From positions 14,504,149 to 14,568,148 of the forward strand of contig NC_052027.1 of assembly GCF_015832195.1 (NCBI RefSeq): a DNA stretch of 64,000 nucleotides. The letters run 5' to 3'. Each line of letters starts with the position of its first letter. Positions within the stretch are counted from its first letter, which is position 1. The notes below the pieces were generated by a model, which was not told the DNA's origin, ran no database searches, and saw nothing but the letters and a program-made list of their open reading frames with translations. The position numbers and the translations under genes were made by a program. The DNA is from Motacilla alba alba (Eukaryota > Chordata > Aves > Passeriformes > Motacillidae). Positions 20,401 through 32,900 of the stretch are shown here, piece by piece.

Positions 20401-23400
20401 ACCCCACTGTGGTTCTGATCCATGCCTGCATCATGAGCCTGTTCCCTCGCAGGAGGGGCAGCTCTCACCTTGTAGGGAATTTCTGCATATTCATTCAAGA
20501 ACATTTGCAGCTGACTGATGCAGATGCGGAGGTCTCCGTCTGTGAACTCATAGGGGATATTGAACCCCAGAGGCCCAAACTTTCTCCTCTCCAGCATGTT
20601 CCCGTGGAAGAAGCAGAGTGACAGCAACAAGGATTTAAACTCTGTGACCTGTGGGAAACAGGGAGAGTTGCTCAGCTTGGGAAGAGACATCCTTGGAGGG
20701 AGCTGGGTTCTGCTGGGACCTGGCAGAGCAAATGTGCCAGTTCAGGAGTGCCAACTGGAGCTTGGAGAGGGGGAAACCTCAGTCAGTGCTGCTGTGCTGG
20801 GGAAGGCCATGGCTCATTCCTTGCTTAAAGAGAGCTGCAAGTGCCTTGTGCCAGGCCTCTAAAATACTCCTGCTTCTGTTTCTCAAAGCAAAACTTCCAA
20901 GTGGCTCTTCACAGATGTGAGTTTATGAGAAACACCTCCTTTAGCACATGGATTCTCTAATGGGGAGGAAGATCTATGCCTAGAGAGGAGCAACATCCAG
21001 GTGGAAAACATATATTGCAGCAGGCACAGAATGGGGACAGCAAGCCAAAGCATAATCTGGGTCTTACCTTGGAGCAAGAATTCAAGAAGTCATCACTGAA
21101 ACTAATGTAGGACTTGAGCAGGTTGGCCTTGACCCCACGGGGGGGCTCGATGGTCATCTTGGAGCCATTCTGGAGAATGGACACAGGGAAGTGGTTGCTC
21201 GGTAGGCTGGTGAGCCACAGGCGAAAGTCGGGATGCACCTGGAGGTCCAGAAGGCAGCCAGTGCTCAGAGGGTGCAGGCACAGCCCCTACAGCTGCTCCT
21301 GCACTGACCCTCTGGTTCTATAAGGAGCCTATGGATTGGACTGAACTAGAGCTGGGCTCCTGCCAGGCTCCAGCCTCCTGCCTGCTATCCCCAGAGTGGG
21401 CACCTGCTCAGTGAAACACCTCACCTTGCTGGGGTCAATGGCCTCGATGAGTCTCTCCAGGGAAGGCATCCAGCTGGGGGCCAGGTGGCAGTTCTGGAAG
21501 AAGACCCAGTTGCCCTGCTCCATGGCACTGTGCAACATGGCTTCAGCACGGGGGCCCTGCAGAGGCAGAAAGGGAGAGCTCAGACCCTTCCTGTGGTGTG
21601 CTGTGTTCTACTGAGCAGGACAGGGAGGCAGCTCCCTGGAGCTGGCTGGAAGGACCTCTGTCCAGAGCTATGGCCTGGCTTTGCCCCCATGGCTCAGCTG
21701 GATCTTTGCTGTTTGATGGCACAGCAACATTTTTTTCACAGCTTTTACAAGCCTGTGGGGGAGGGTGGAAGGGAATAGAAGGACTGCAGATGGATTTGGG
21801 AAGTTAGAAGGCACTGTAGTGGGAGCTGCTGCAGCTCCCACCCCAAGGGGGTAAAAGCAGAAGGTTGGTGAGTAAGGGCCCTGGGGCATGAGGGTATTTT
21901 CACAGTGCTGCCAAGTGTTTGATCTGCTTGGAGCTTGGTGAGGTTGATACGAGTGCCAAGCCACTGCTGTGCCAGGTATGCACTGACAGCCTACCTGTCC
22001 TTGGCCCAGAGAAATGGCAGAGAGCTTTTGTGTGAATTTCATTTCTTCAGCAAACTTGTAGAGGTCGGCAGCGGGGTCAGTGCCTGGGGACAGCACGAAC
22101 ACCAGGGGGGTGGTGGCATTGGACTCCTTGAACACGACTGAGAGGTCAGTGGTCTGCAATTGAGAATTGGTTAGAGTGGAGAGGCTGTAGTGGAACACAC
22201 CTCAGCACCTCCTCAACCTTCCTGGCCTCCAGCTCTCCAAGGCTCCAGTGTCCTCCTGGGTGCCAAGGCCAGGAACATGATCAGTGAGAACCACGTACAG
22301 GTCTCCTCTGGCTGCATTATGGTCAGGCCATGAACCACTTTCCCATTTGTCATTTGAACTCTTCCCTTGTACACCTGCAGTATCTGCCCCCTCCTAGTGT
22401 GGTTTAACTGGTGGGCATCAGAAAGGCTATCCCTCATCCGAGACATAGGTATTTCCCCAGCTATGGGAGGAACACCGTGGCTGTAGAGGGGCACGAGCAC
22501 CCTCACTGCTATTGGTGGCCCATTCATCACAAGCCTGAGGCCTCCTGCTCCTTTCCTGTCCCCACCAGCACCTGCTCTTGGCTGGCTACCTGCGGCTCGA
22601 TGAAGCGCTCATCCAGGTTCCGCACCACAAAGTCCTGCATGGCATTGGTGACCTTGTCTCCACGCAGACACCGCAGAACCAGCAGCTTCTGGAAGGCATC
22701 GAGCTCATCTTCCCACTTCCCGGGCAAAGGCTCTCTGCAAAGCAATTAGGTGCATTCTGGGGGGATGTGGCAGATCCCACACTCCACAAGAAGTACCCAA
22801 GTTGTCTGCAGCAGCCATTGGGGCTTCATAAGGGACAAGGACCTTCCAGTCCCTTGGCTGAGGTTGTTGTCTGTAGCTCTGAAACCATCAGCAGGCAAGC
22901 CAGAACTGCTTCCACTGTGGAAGCAGCAAATACTGCTGGGATAAGGCACTGGGATAAGGCTCTGCCCCGGGCAATGGTCACCCCTGAGGAGACAAGGCAA
23001 TGCCTCATCCTTTCCCTTGTGTGGCACTGCACTGGGAGCAGAGCTGGCACTGTGGCTGTATCAGCTCCTCTTGCTCTCCCAGGGATGTCACGTGCAGTAG
23101 AGCTGAGCTGACAAAGCAGGGGACACTTGCCTGTGAGGGCTCTGGCTGTCAAAAATGGTCCTGAACCCTTCAAGGCTATTTGCAAAATCGTTGTCAAAGC
23201 CAGAGAAATTCTTCAAGCTGCTCAAGGCCAGGATGTCTCCCCACGCTCTCTCGTTCAGCCAGGCTGGAGCTGGGTTGTCCTTCATCTCCTTTATGGCCCC
23301 TCCTGACAGCAGGTACCGCCACTCATCCTGGGAACAGGATAGGATTTGGTCATGGACAATAGCCTACCCACCTGAGCCCATGGCACAGGGTGCCATATCC

Positions 23401-23956
23401 AATTAAAATCCCGTAGCATCCTTCTGGCTGCTCTCCTGACAGGTGTGTGTGTCAAGGAGTAGCTGAGCTGGAGGGTCTGGTCAGATCAACATAGTGACTG
23501 CTCAGCTGCCACTCTCTGCTAACCCCTGCCTGCTCCCTCTGAACTCATTAACCCTTGCGGCAGTCTGGCAGCAAACTGGCAAAAGCTGCAGGGGATTCAG
23601 GCAGCTCTGCATGTAGACACAGAGAAGAGTTTGAGAGCTGAATAAAGACAAAGGACCTGTGTTTGTCCAGCAGGCTGCCAAGCCCGTCGCTAACCCCAGG
23701 GAACAAGGCTCCTTTCCCACCCAGCACACAGCTCTAGGGGCTGAACAGGCTGCGCCTGAGCTGCCCTGATGGGATCCCCTTCAGCACTGAGGTGACTTGC
23801 TCACCATATCGATCTTCCCCTCATTCATCAGGATCCGGGCGCTGACCAGGAAGGCAAACATGAGCTTGTGCTTCTCAAAGAGGCTGCGGCACACGTTGCA
23901 GTACAGACTGAAGGTGATGTAGTTGTTGATGTTCTTCACCCGCTCCGTCAGCTCCT
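17498..23956 (-). CDS. DNAH1: DNAH1 AAA6 and C-terminal domain, exons E47-E60
   Basis: Fourteen closely packed exons. Landmarks are [19 protein letters not shown] (E47), [20 protein letters not shown] (E49), [20 protein letters not shown] (E50), [18 protein letters not shown] (E51), [17 protein letters not shown] (E52), [20 protein letters not shown] (E53), [19 protein letters not shown] (E54), [20 protein letters not shown] (E58), [18 protein letters not shown] (E59) and [18 protein letters not shown] (E60). E48 has a GC donor. Stop TAG is at 17500-17498. Confidence 0.96.
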
Positions 23957-26900
23957 CTGAAAGAAAGGCAACAACCAGACAAGGATGGCAGGTGCCATAG
24001 GGGTGTGGAGGGTGCCCTCCACGTCACCTCTGGGCTCCTGGTGACAGAGGCACACCCACACCCTGCCTGGGAAGGATAGATGCTGCTCTGACACGCAGAC
24101 CGGGTTCAGACGTGGGCTGAGGGAGGAGAGGAGGGGGCTGCTCTGGGCAGGCACCTGCTTTCTCAGAGTTACGGATCCCCAAGAGGAAGATGTTGAGGAA
24201 CCACTCGAGTGAATACTGGTACATGGGGTCCACGTTGGACAGGTCTGAGACACAGAAGTAGAGGATCTGCGAGCGGACAGCCACAGGCACATACTGCATG
24301 CGGGTGATGTTGATGTCCTTCTCTGTCTGCTCTGCCACCGCCACTTTGGCCTGGAGGACAGAAGCGATGCCATGGTTAGTGGAGTGCTGGCAGGGGATGC
24401 ACAGCTGCAGGGGGGACAGCACCTTTCACTTCTGACCTGGATCTCTCCTGCCTTCAGCTTGGATGCCTCCAACACTTTGATGAGCTCCAAGTCATCTACA
24501 GGGTTTCCTTCAGAAGTGCTGAGCCGATACAGGATCTGGTCTTCTATCACCTTTAGCTCCTGACGCATCTGGGCATTGCTAACAATTAGCTGGTTTCTAT
24601 CTTCTTCCAAGTCAGGCCGCTCTGCAGCCACCACTTCTCCCAACAGCTGGTCTTCCAAGCCACTACAACAAAAGCCATGGAAGTGAGGGTGGCAGATGAG
24701 GGGGCAACATGCCCGAGGGTCTGAGGACAGCAGAATGAGGCTGAGCAGCATGGGCAGCTAATGGGGTAAAAGCAGGTACCTGGGTGAGAGGGTGAAGTTG
24801 ATGAGGGTGAGCTTTGTGGAGACCTCAGGGCTGTAGTGAGGGTTGGGGAGCTTGGTGGTGATGTACATCTTGAAATCCTCATGGTAGGGGATCGTTGTAT
24901 CCCCCAGCCTCAGCACGGTGCTGCCTTGCTGTTTGAAGGTCTGTACCAGAGAAGGACAAATACAGGAAGACTGGCATGCCTACCTCTTGTGAGGGAAGGC
25001 ATCCTGCTCTGCCCTGGACTCTGCAGTCAGGAGACTCAGAAGGCTGTCAGGGACAGAGGAGCTCCAAGCTTCCCTGTGGAACTAAAGGCCTGAATGTGAA
25101 GACAGCAGTTGTGTTTCATGGCCCTGCCTCCCAGGCAGAGATGCCTGCTGGCAGACCACCAGTACATGCAGGAGGCTGTCAGGGTGTTGGAGCCCTGGCC
25201 AAGGCATGGGACTCACTCATCCATGTGAGTTCTGCCTGCCCATGGAGACCTACGAACACACCCCACCCCACGGCACCCTGGCCCTTACAGCTCAGCCAGG
25301 CACCCACTGCCCTCCTTGCCAAGGGGAGACACCAGACCTCTTTCAGCAGGACAGGCTCAAGGACTGGATCCAGCTCCTCGCCGACATTCTCCAGCAGGAA
25401 GGGCTTCCCAAAGCTAATGGCATTCTCCAGAGTGGAGAGGAAGTCCCGGTCATTCAGCTTGGACACTTCCAGGCTGTTTTCCCTCTCCTGAAAGGCAGCA
25501 GGGAAGGGCAGGGTTTCTGTGGTGTCCTGCCACCTTCACATCCAGCTCTGATTCACAGTACACCTCTCACTGGCCTGATTTAGCTCCCTGGGGCAGCAGA
25601 AATAATATATTTTCTTGCTCAGCTAGACTTTGGCTATTTTGGCAAGTTTATCCTACATCAGCAGGCACTAGAGACAGCTGAATGAGGCAGCAGAAACGGG
25701 GGGAAATAGGGACAATCTCCTTCACAGAGCAATACCCCTCTGGAGCCTCACACTGCTAATTCAGGGCAGAGCCTACAAAGTGAGAGCAGGTGGGTGGGAA
25801 AAGCTCTCAGGGAGCAAAGCAGGAGCAGCTGCCTCAGCCCCCTGCCTGATCCTTCAAAAGGGCAGAAGAGGTACTGTTGAGTGTTTTCAGCACTTTGGCA
25901 GTAGGGAATGTACTCAGCAGCCAGGTAATCCCACCCTGACCCCTCTGTGTGAGAAATCTGAAAACCATTATGGGAGATGCTGGTGTTGTTTTGTGAGGTG
26001 AAGGCTCCCAGAATGTTAGTGGACTGCCAGAGTGGGAACCTGATTTGCTTGCTGCCTTGCTTGCTTAAATGAGGGCTCTTCCTGCCCTGTGCTGCTTACC
26101 CTGAGAAGGGAAATCCACCTGGGGTGAATGTGGATGTGGAGACTGTCTGTTGTTGGTTGGGTTGGGCTGGCACAGCATAGGGCTTTGCAGCTCTAGAGCC
26201 CAAAGCCTGAGGTTGCTCTGCACAGCTCCTGACAGAAAGCTGTTTCCCCTATCCTGGCAGATCCGGTTTTCCTCCCCACAGCTCTTACCAGATTCTTGAT
26301 CCACTTGTTTGCTTGTCCTTGTGGGTCTATGTAGTGATTCCAGCGCAGGGAGAATCGGGTTATTACCCCGTTATCCACAGACAGGGCATCGTTGGGTAAA
26401 CCAGCAATCTAACAGGGTAGAAAAAGTTGTTGGAATACCTGCTAGTGCACATCGGTGACCAGAGAGAAGCCCTTGCTGCCCTGGCCCCAGAGTGCTCCCA
26501 GCAGATGGACAGGGGATGGTGGTGAAGGTACCTCTGCCAGCAGCCAAGCCCTGGGCTGTGCTGTGGGGTCAGGCTTGGGCAGGCTATGGCCAGAGCTTAG
26601 CTCAGGGCCTGGCACTGGTAAAGGACAAGCCTTACAGGTCAAGGCTGATCCCCTTTTCACTGCTGCCCAGCCTGGCAGCAATTCCAGTTCTGCAGTGTGG
26701 CCACTACCCAGCTGCTTGGTGTGGGGGCCTGTCCTTTGGTCCAGGGGATCCTGGTGAGTGCTGAGCTGACTGTTTTGGACTTTACCTGAGGGCCCTTCTT
26801 CCCCAAGTATTGTTTGGTTTGGGTTTTTTTTTGAAACTTGCCTGCCAGGAGCGGATTTCCACAGGGTCTCCAAGGGTGTTGATGAGGCTTGCATCCTCAC

Positions 26901-29900
26901 TGTGGGGAATGTTGTTTTTGGCCAGCTCCTCCATCCACTCTGCGGACAGTGCTGCACGGTAGTCTCCCTGTCATGAGAAACACCACCATAGCCTTTCTTT
27001 AAGTTGCAGCTAATGTGTTGTGAGTATCTAAACCCTCCTGCTCCCATTCAAATGGGCCTTGTGCAGCCTCTTGCACAAGCGGAGAGAGATCCTGGAGGGA
27101 TCTTGTTCCCTTGTGTCCTGTTCCTTTCTCCCTGGCCAGGACAGCAGAGCTGTAAACGGAGTGCTGACCACTGCACACTTACTGTGAAAGGGCCCAGGTA
27201 GGCCACAAAGCCAGCTGCCACCAGCACATCCCCAGAGCTGTTGTTGATTTTGTCATCCAGGCTCTCCACAGTGTCCTGCCAGCGCACCTTCTCATCAGCC
27301 AAGCTGTTGATGAGCTGTGGGATAAGTTGCACATGTGAGAGCTGCTGTGAGGTCTAACCTTGTGTCCTGGACCTGCTGTTCTCTGGGTAATGCTGCAGGT
27401 GACTTTGGTGACCAGAGGTTGGGGTGGCCCCTGAAATACTCTGAATTCTATCTGGCTTTAAGCACTCAATCCAGGGATTACTGGGCTGCTTTCAGATATG
27501 CTGGAAGACCTATTGTTAGCTGAGAAAGCTGTGCACAGGAGGACAGCAGCTTTTTACATCAGTGCCTGGCTAGCTTAGCTTTCCAGTCCTGTTGAGCTGC
27601 TGAGATCAGGCCAGGTAGCTTCAGCCTAGGATTGTCATGAGCTGCAGGCACGTGGATGTTTTCACCACTGTGCTGCTTGATCTGGAATTGAGTTGCCTCA
27701 TATAAGCAGGCAGAAGCTAGCTCTGTCCCTTACCACGTCGGCACGGGCCAATCTCTCCAGACACTGCTCACACTTCCTCTCCAACTCCTCCTTATTGGCT
27801 TTGCAGGCCTCGTACTTGGCTTGCAGCATGGCAATGCCATCTTCAACCTCCTTCAGGCGTTGCTTAGCTTCGTCCAGGACCAGCTGGGTGGCACGCAGGT
27901 CCTCCTCTGCCTCCCGCAAGGCTTGCTGGGGACATGCACAAGGAAACAGTGGGTATGTGGTCAGGCTCTTCCCCCACAAGCCAGAGATCTTGAAGCAAGA
28001 GTGGGCTTTCCATGAAAGCTCTTGCTGATAAGTGCTAGCTACTGATATCTCAATATCTCAGTCAATCCAATCCCTGGATGACAAAGGCATTACATCCTGA
28101 CCTGCAGAATGTAGTGATTCCCAGCATCTCCTGCAGAAGGGAGCTGCCAGTTCTGTGTTCCTGAACACCAAAGGCAACTGGGTCACACAGTTTCTTACCC
28201 GCTTGGGCTCCACGACCTTGGCCACAAAGTGGTACTTGTGCATGGCACGCACCCACTGGCAGATGGAGGTACAGGCTTTGGAGACCTTGGCAATGGCAGC
28301 TGGCTGAAACTCGTCATTGTCAATGTAGGGCTGGATGGCCTTGATCACACTCTCTGGAATATTGTCCTGCAAAGAATGGTGGGAGAGAAGGAGACTCTCC
28401 TTAGTCAGATCTCTAGCATGCTCATCACTGATCTCCTAAGGGCTTCCCCCAGAGGCAGCAGCACCCCAGGACCTGACAGGATGGTCAAGGCATCACACTG
28501 GAGCAAAAAGAATCAAATGACTGCATGTTGAGGTCTGGGAGCCACAGCTGTGGGATTGGGTAATTCCTTTCCCATACCACTTCTACCTAGCTCCTCCCCA
28601 CAAGAGAGCAGGGGGACAATGTGAAGAGCTGTGTGTCTGGGTCCCGTTGCCCAAGGCAACGAAGTGCACCCAACTCACATGAGAGCTTCCAGGCCAAACA
28701 CACCCTCGACCTTGGTGGTGCTGAAGGGTGTTGCACACAAGGAGCTCAATTTGTTACTGCTGTGAGAAGGATGTCTGTGAGGCAATACCTGATCCCAGCC
28801 ACAGCTTCCTTCTGCTACTGCTTACCTTATCATAATCATACAGGCTGTTTAGGAACTGCACTGGGTCCTGGAGAAGGGCCCTGCCTGGCTCCCAGTAATC
28901 ATCCACCTTGGTGCCTATCTTTTCTCCTGCCACCTTTTTGGGCTTTTTTCCATGCATAATGCAGACAGCTTCAATCACAATCTTCACACCAGGGGGAGGC
29001 CGCTGCAGGGCTCGTACCTGCAAAACCCAAATGAAAAACAGGGTTAACCTGATTCTCTGGGAGATGGGGTGCTTCTCCCTCCCTCAGCTGGGCCAGAGGA
29101 GACTGGGACCAGAGGCAGGAACAAGAGGCATTTGAAGGGAAAGCTGGTTATCAGAAAGGGCGTGGAGCAAACTAAACATAGGCTGAAAAAGCCTGCTCTG
29201 CTCCTCTAATAGGTGTATCCCTATGGCTGAATATGTCTTGGCAAAGGAGAAAAATCTGTATGGCCCTAGGGAGAACGCTGTATGGAAATGGGACACAGGC
29301 AGGCTTTCTCCCTTGTTCTGTGGGCTCTCATTTGTCTTGTACCCCACCACAGCGATGAGCTGGTCTTCAGCACTTGTGGAGGGACTGCTTGAGTCTTCCA
29401 TCAAGCAGGCATCTAGGAGTGCTGCTGCAGCACCCTTGAGAGGACTGTGGGTGTCAGGACCTCTGAGGATGACTCCTTCTTCTTCCCTTCTAGTGCTGAC
29501 CATCCTTGCCATGTTTAGCTGGAGGTATTCCCAGGCCTTCCCACTGGACACTGTCAACAGAGCAGCAGACTTTATGGCAAAGCTGAGGCTGATCTGCCCC
29601 CATGCAGACACCTTCTGTGAGAATGACTTTGAGTGGCTCTTTGACTGCCCTGAATCAAAGCAGTTCCTGGAGTGGTTCTGCAGCACGGTGGGTGAGGAGA
29701 ACGTGCTGAGCCCAGCTGAGGTGGAGGCTTATGAGGCCCTGCTGGCTGCAGGCAAACCCATCCTGGAAGGAGATGCCTTGGACGAGGCCCTGCAGATGTG
29801 CTGCCAGGTCCTGCAGCTCCCGAGCTCCATAGTGGATGAGGGGCCCTCTCAAGAGGCCCTGCAGCAGGAGCTTCAGGAGCTGAAGCACCACCGTGACTGC

Positions 29901-32900
29901 CAGCTCTGGAGGTACAGGAAGCTGTTGGCTTGGACAAACAAGCTGCAGCAGGAGCAGAAGTATATGGAGGAGGAGGAGAAAGTGGTGAAGCAGGAGTTGA
30001 GGGTGGCTCATATGGACTTGAAAGCAAAGATCTTCAAAACCAGAGCTGTCTTGAGCCAGGTCAGCAAGGCTGCAAAGCAGGTGTCTGAGTGTCCGGGGGA
30101 CATGGGGATGGGCCAGCTGCCAACACTGCTGTGCCAGATGGATCTTGCTCCTTACCTGGAGCAAGAACAACAGGCCACTGATGCATTTGAGAGCTTCATC
30201 CAGGAGGTCCTGCCACAGAGTGTTCAGGCTCCAGATGTTTGGGAAGCAAGTGCACAGGGAGAGAGCAGCCTGAAGGAAGGGCTGGAGGCTGAGACACAAA
30301 TGGACTCATACTGTGAAATACCAGAAGAAAGAAGAGGAGCTCCTTATCAAGAATGCACAAAAACGCTGTGGGGGGTGGCACCAGCAAGCTGGGGAAAATT
30401 GGTCCAAGGCTCAAAGGCAGAGCTCCTAGTGGAGGGAAGGAATGAGAAAGACATGGTGAGCATGGAGAGTGAGGAGAGAGATGGCAGCCAGGAAGTCATG
30501 GAGAGAAGGGACACCAAGAAAACATCAACACCAAAAAGTCTTGGGACTAATGAAGATGAGCTGCTGGAGGATCAAGACAGCTTCTGGAAGGAGCTGGGCC
30601 GAATAGAGACAGCATATATCTGTGCCCGGAGGGAGGTTATAGTCACAGCAGCAAAAGTGGAAGGCGCCCGTGCTGCGCTGGAGTGGGCCCAGAGGACTCT
30701 GGAAGCTCTTGAGGATAACCAGGTAAGGCCAGTGCCCCCATTCCTCCCCCATCCTGTGTGGCAGGGTCTGCCTGTGCCTCCTGCTGAGCGCTGGAGCCCA
30801 GCTGACAGGTTGGGAGGGGGTGGCAGAGGCAGGCGGCGCCGTGTCACCAGGCTGTTTGTGTCCCCGCACAGCAGGCCGTGGAGGCCGAGCTGCAGAGCCA
30901 GGCTGCCGTGCTGCAGAGGCAGCTCCACGTGCTGCGCTGGGACATCGCGCACACGCTGGCACACCAGCTGCTGCCCCTGCTGCAGGCAGAGGCCCGCCGC
31001 CTTCGCCTGCCCATCCTGCACAGGCACTTCAGCCTGCAAGTCGCCCGGCTCCAGAGCACTGCCAGGAGGCAGGAGGAGGCGGCTGCGTGGCTGCTGAGCC
31101 AGCACAGCCGCCTGGACCTGCTGGAGCTCCTGCTGAAACGGGAGAGACAGGAGCTGGAACACAAGGCTGCTTGGCTGGAGAAGATCGAAACTGTCGCGAG
31201 GGAATCCCAGACCAGGCTGCAGAAGCAGCAGATCTACTTCAGAGGTGCCAGGCCCTCCCAGAAGGGTCATCCGCACAAATGGATAGACCCCAAAGACCTC
31301 ACTGCTGTACGGTAAGGGCCTGGGGGGTCTGAGCTTGAAGAACAAACTAGGTGTGGGGACAGTGGCGTGGGAATGGCCGAGACAGGCAGCAGACCCAAGC
31401 TAGCAGAGAGACTAGCAGTGCTCTTCTGCCGGTGCAGAGCCCCTGTGACTCCATGGTGGTGTGAAATGCCCCAGATTTGCTTCTTTCTGCCTGACTTGGA
31501 CTGATGAAGCCAAGTATGGGCTTGGAGAATGGAATGAGTACAGAGAACAGAAATTTTTTATAGAATGTTAAGGTAGAGGGTGTAGAGGCAAGTCTTCAGC
31601 CATGGAGAAAGAGAGCTGGGCCACAAGAAACCACAAGCTGCTTAGAGCAAGACCTTTCTCTGACTAGGTGTTCTGCATTGCCTGGGTCTTCTCAGTCTTC
31701 CCCCACACAGTTTTGCAGCAGCTGGTGCCAGTGTCTGCCAAAAAGCAATCACACACTGGCTCTTGAGCCAGCCTGCTCCTTTATGGAGCTCTTCCCGGAG
31801 CTCCATGACATGGGATGCTCACCAGGACTGGCTGTCTTCTCACTGCTGACACACATCAGCTTGCATCCCAGTCTTACAGTGCACAACAACCTCAGAGCTC
31901 TGTTCTTGCTCCGTACTGGTGCTTCACTCACAGCTCCGGCTGGCTGTCCCCTCTCACAGGCTCTGGGACATGCTTATGGGGAAGGATCAGAAGAAGCAGC
32001 AGCTCTTCCGCAGTTATGCAGCCTTGGCAGCCAAGTGCTCCCAGCTGGTTCAGGACAAGAGGGCACTGGAAGCCCAGCTGGAAGCTCCTATGCTCCAGGT
32101 GTCTGCCCTGGAGTCCTCCATGGAAGTGCTCTATCACCAGCTGTACAACAGCTCCAACCAGCTGCAGCTCTCCTCGCCGGTAAGGCAGCACTTCCCCTCC
32201 CCTGGGCCTTGCTGGGTGGCAGCAGGTCAGCACTGGGGGCCCTCTGCCATCCCCTCTGGGTGCAGCGGGGACACCTCACTGCCTCTCGGCCACAGAGGGA
32301 GAGGAGCTTGGCCTCATCCTTGCCTTGCCCCAAAAACCCTCCAGTGAGGCAGCGGCTGGCTATGGGACAAAGGTGATTCTCACTGTGTCTCACATGTGCT
32401 GTTCAGTGTTGAGACTGGGGTGCCTTAGCCAAGGTGTCCCAGAAAGCCTCCTCTGCTCCTTGGACTGGGAGGGTTTGGAGGCCAGAGCTGGTGGGTAGTT
32501 TGTTTCTGGGGGGCTGAGCTGTTCCACAGGCATTAAGAAAATCCCCTTATTTCTCCATGTTCACGTGAGTTTGGGCTCTGTCCCTTAGGAGATGTCTGAG
32601 CTGATGCAGCAATTGATCATCATGGAGGATGACCTCTACCAAAAACTGACAGACCTCCTGAGTGACTTGGAGGTGAAGCGCAGGTCTCTGGAGAACCCCA
32701 TCCTGCAGGCAGAGCGCAACCTTTATGTGTATTTTTACTGCAATGAGGACAGGCTGAGGCAGGAGGTGGAGGAGCTGGAGAAGCAGGCATCAGCTTCCTC
32801 CAAGGGACCCCTGAGGGAGCTGCCCTATGGAAAGGAGTAGGTCAAAGGGATCCTTGCTCCCTGCCACAGCAGTGGTGTCCTCTTTTGGTTGGGCTGGGTC

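Noticed and set aside
22578..23111. 177-codon + strand frame inside DNAH1
   Set aside because: Antisense shadow of E49 plus intron; no independent support.
30878..31332. Alternative frames over HAUS3-like exon 2
   Set aside because: Only the frame continuing from exon 1 in phase 0 gives the Leu/Glu coiled coil with HAUS3 similarity.
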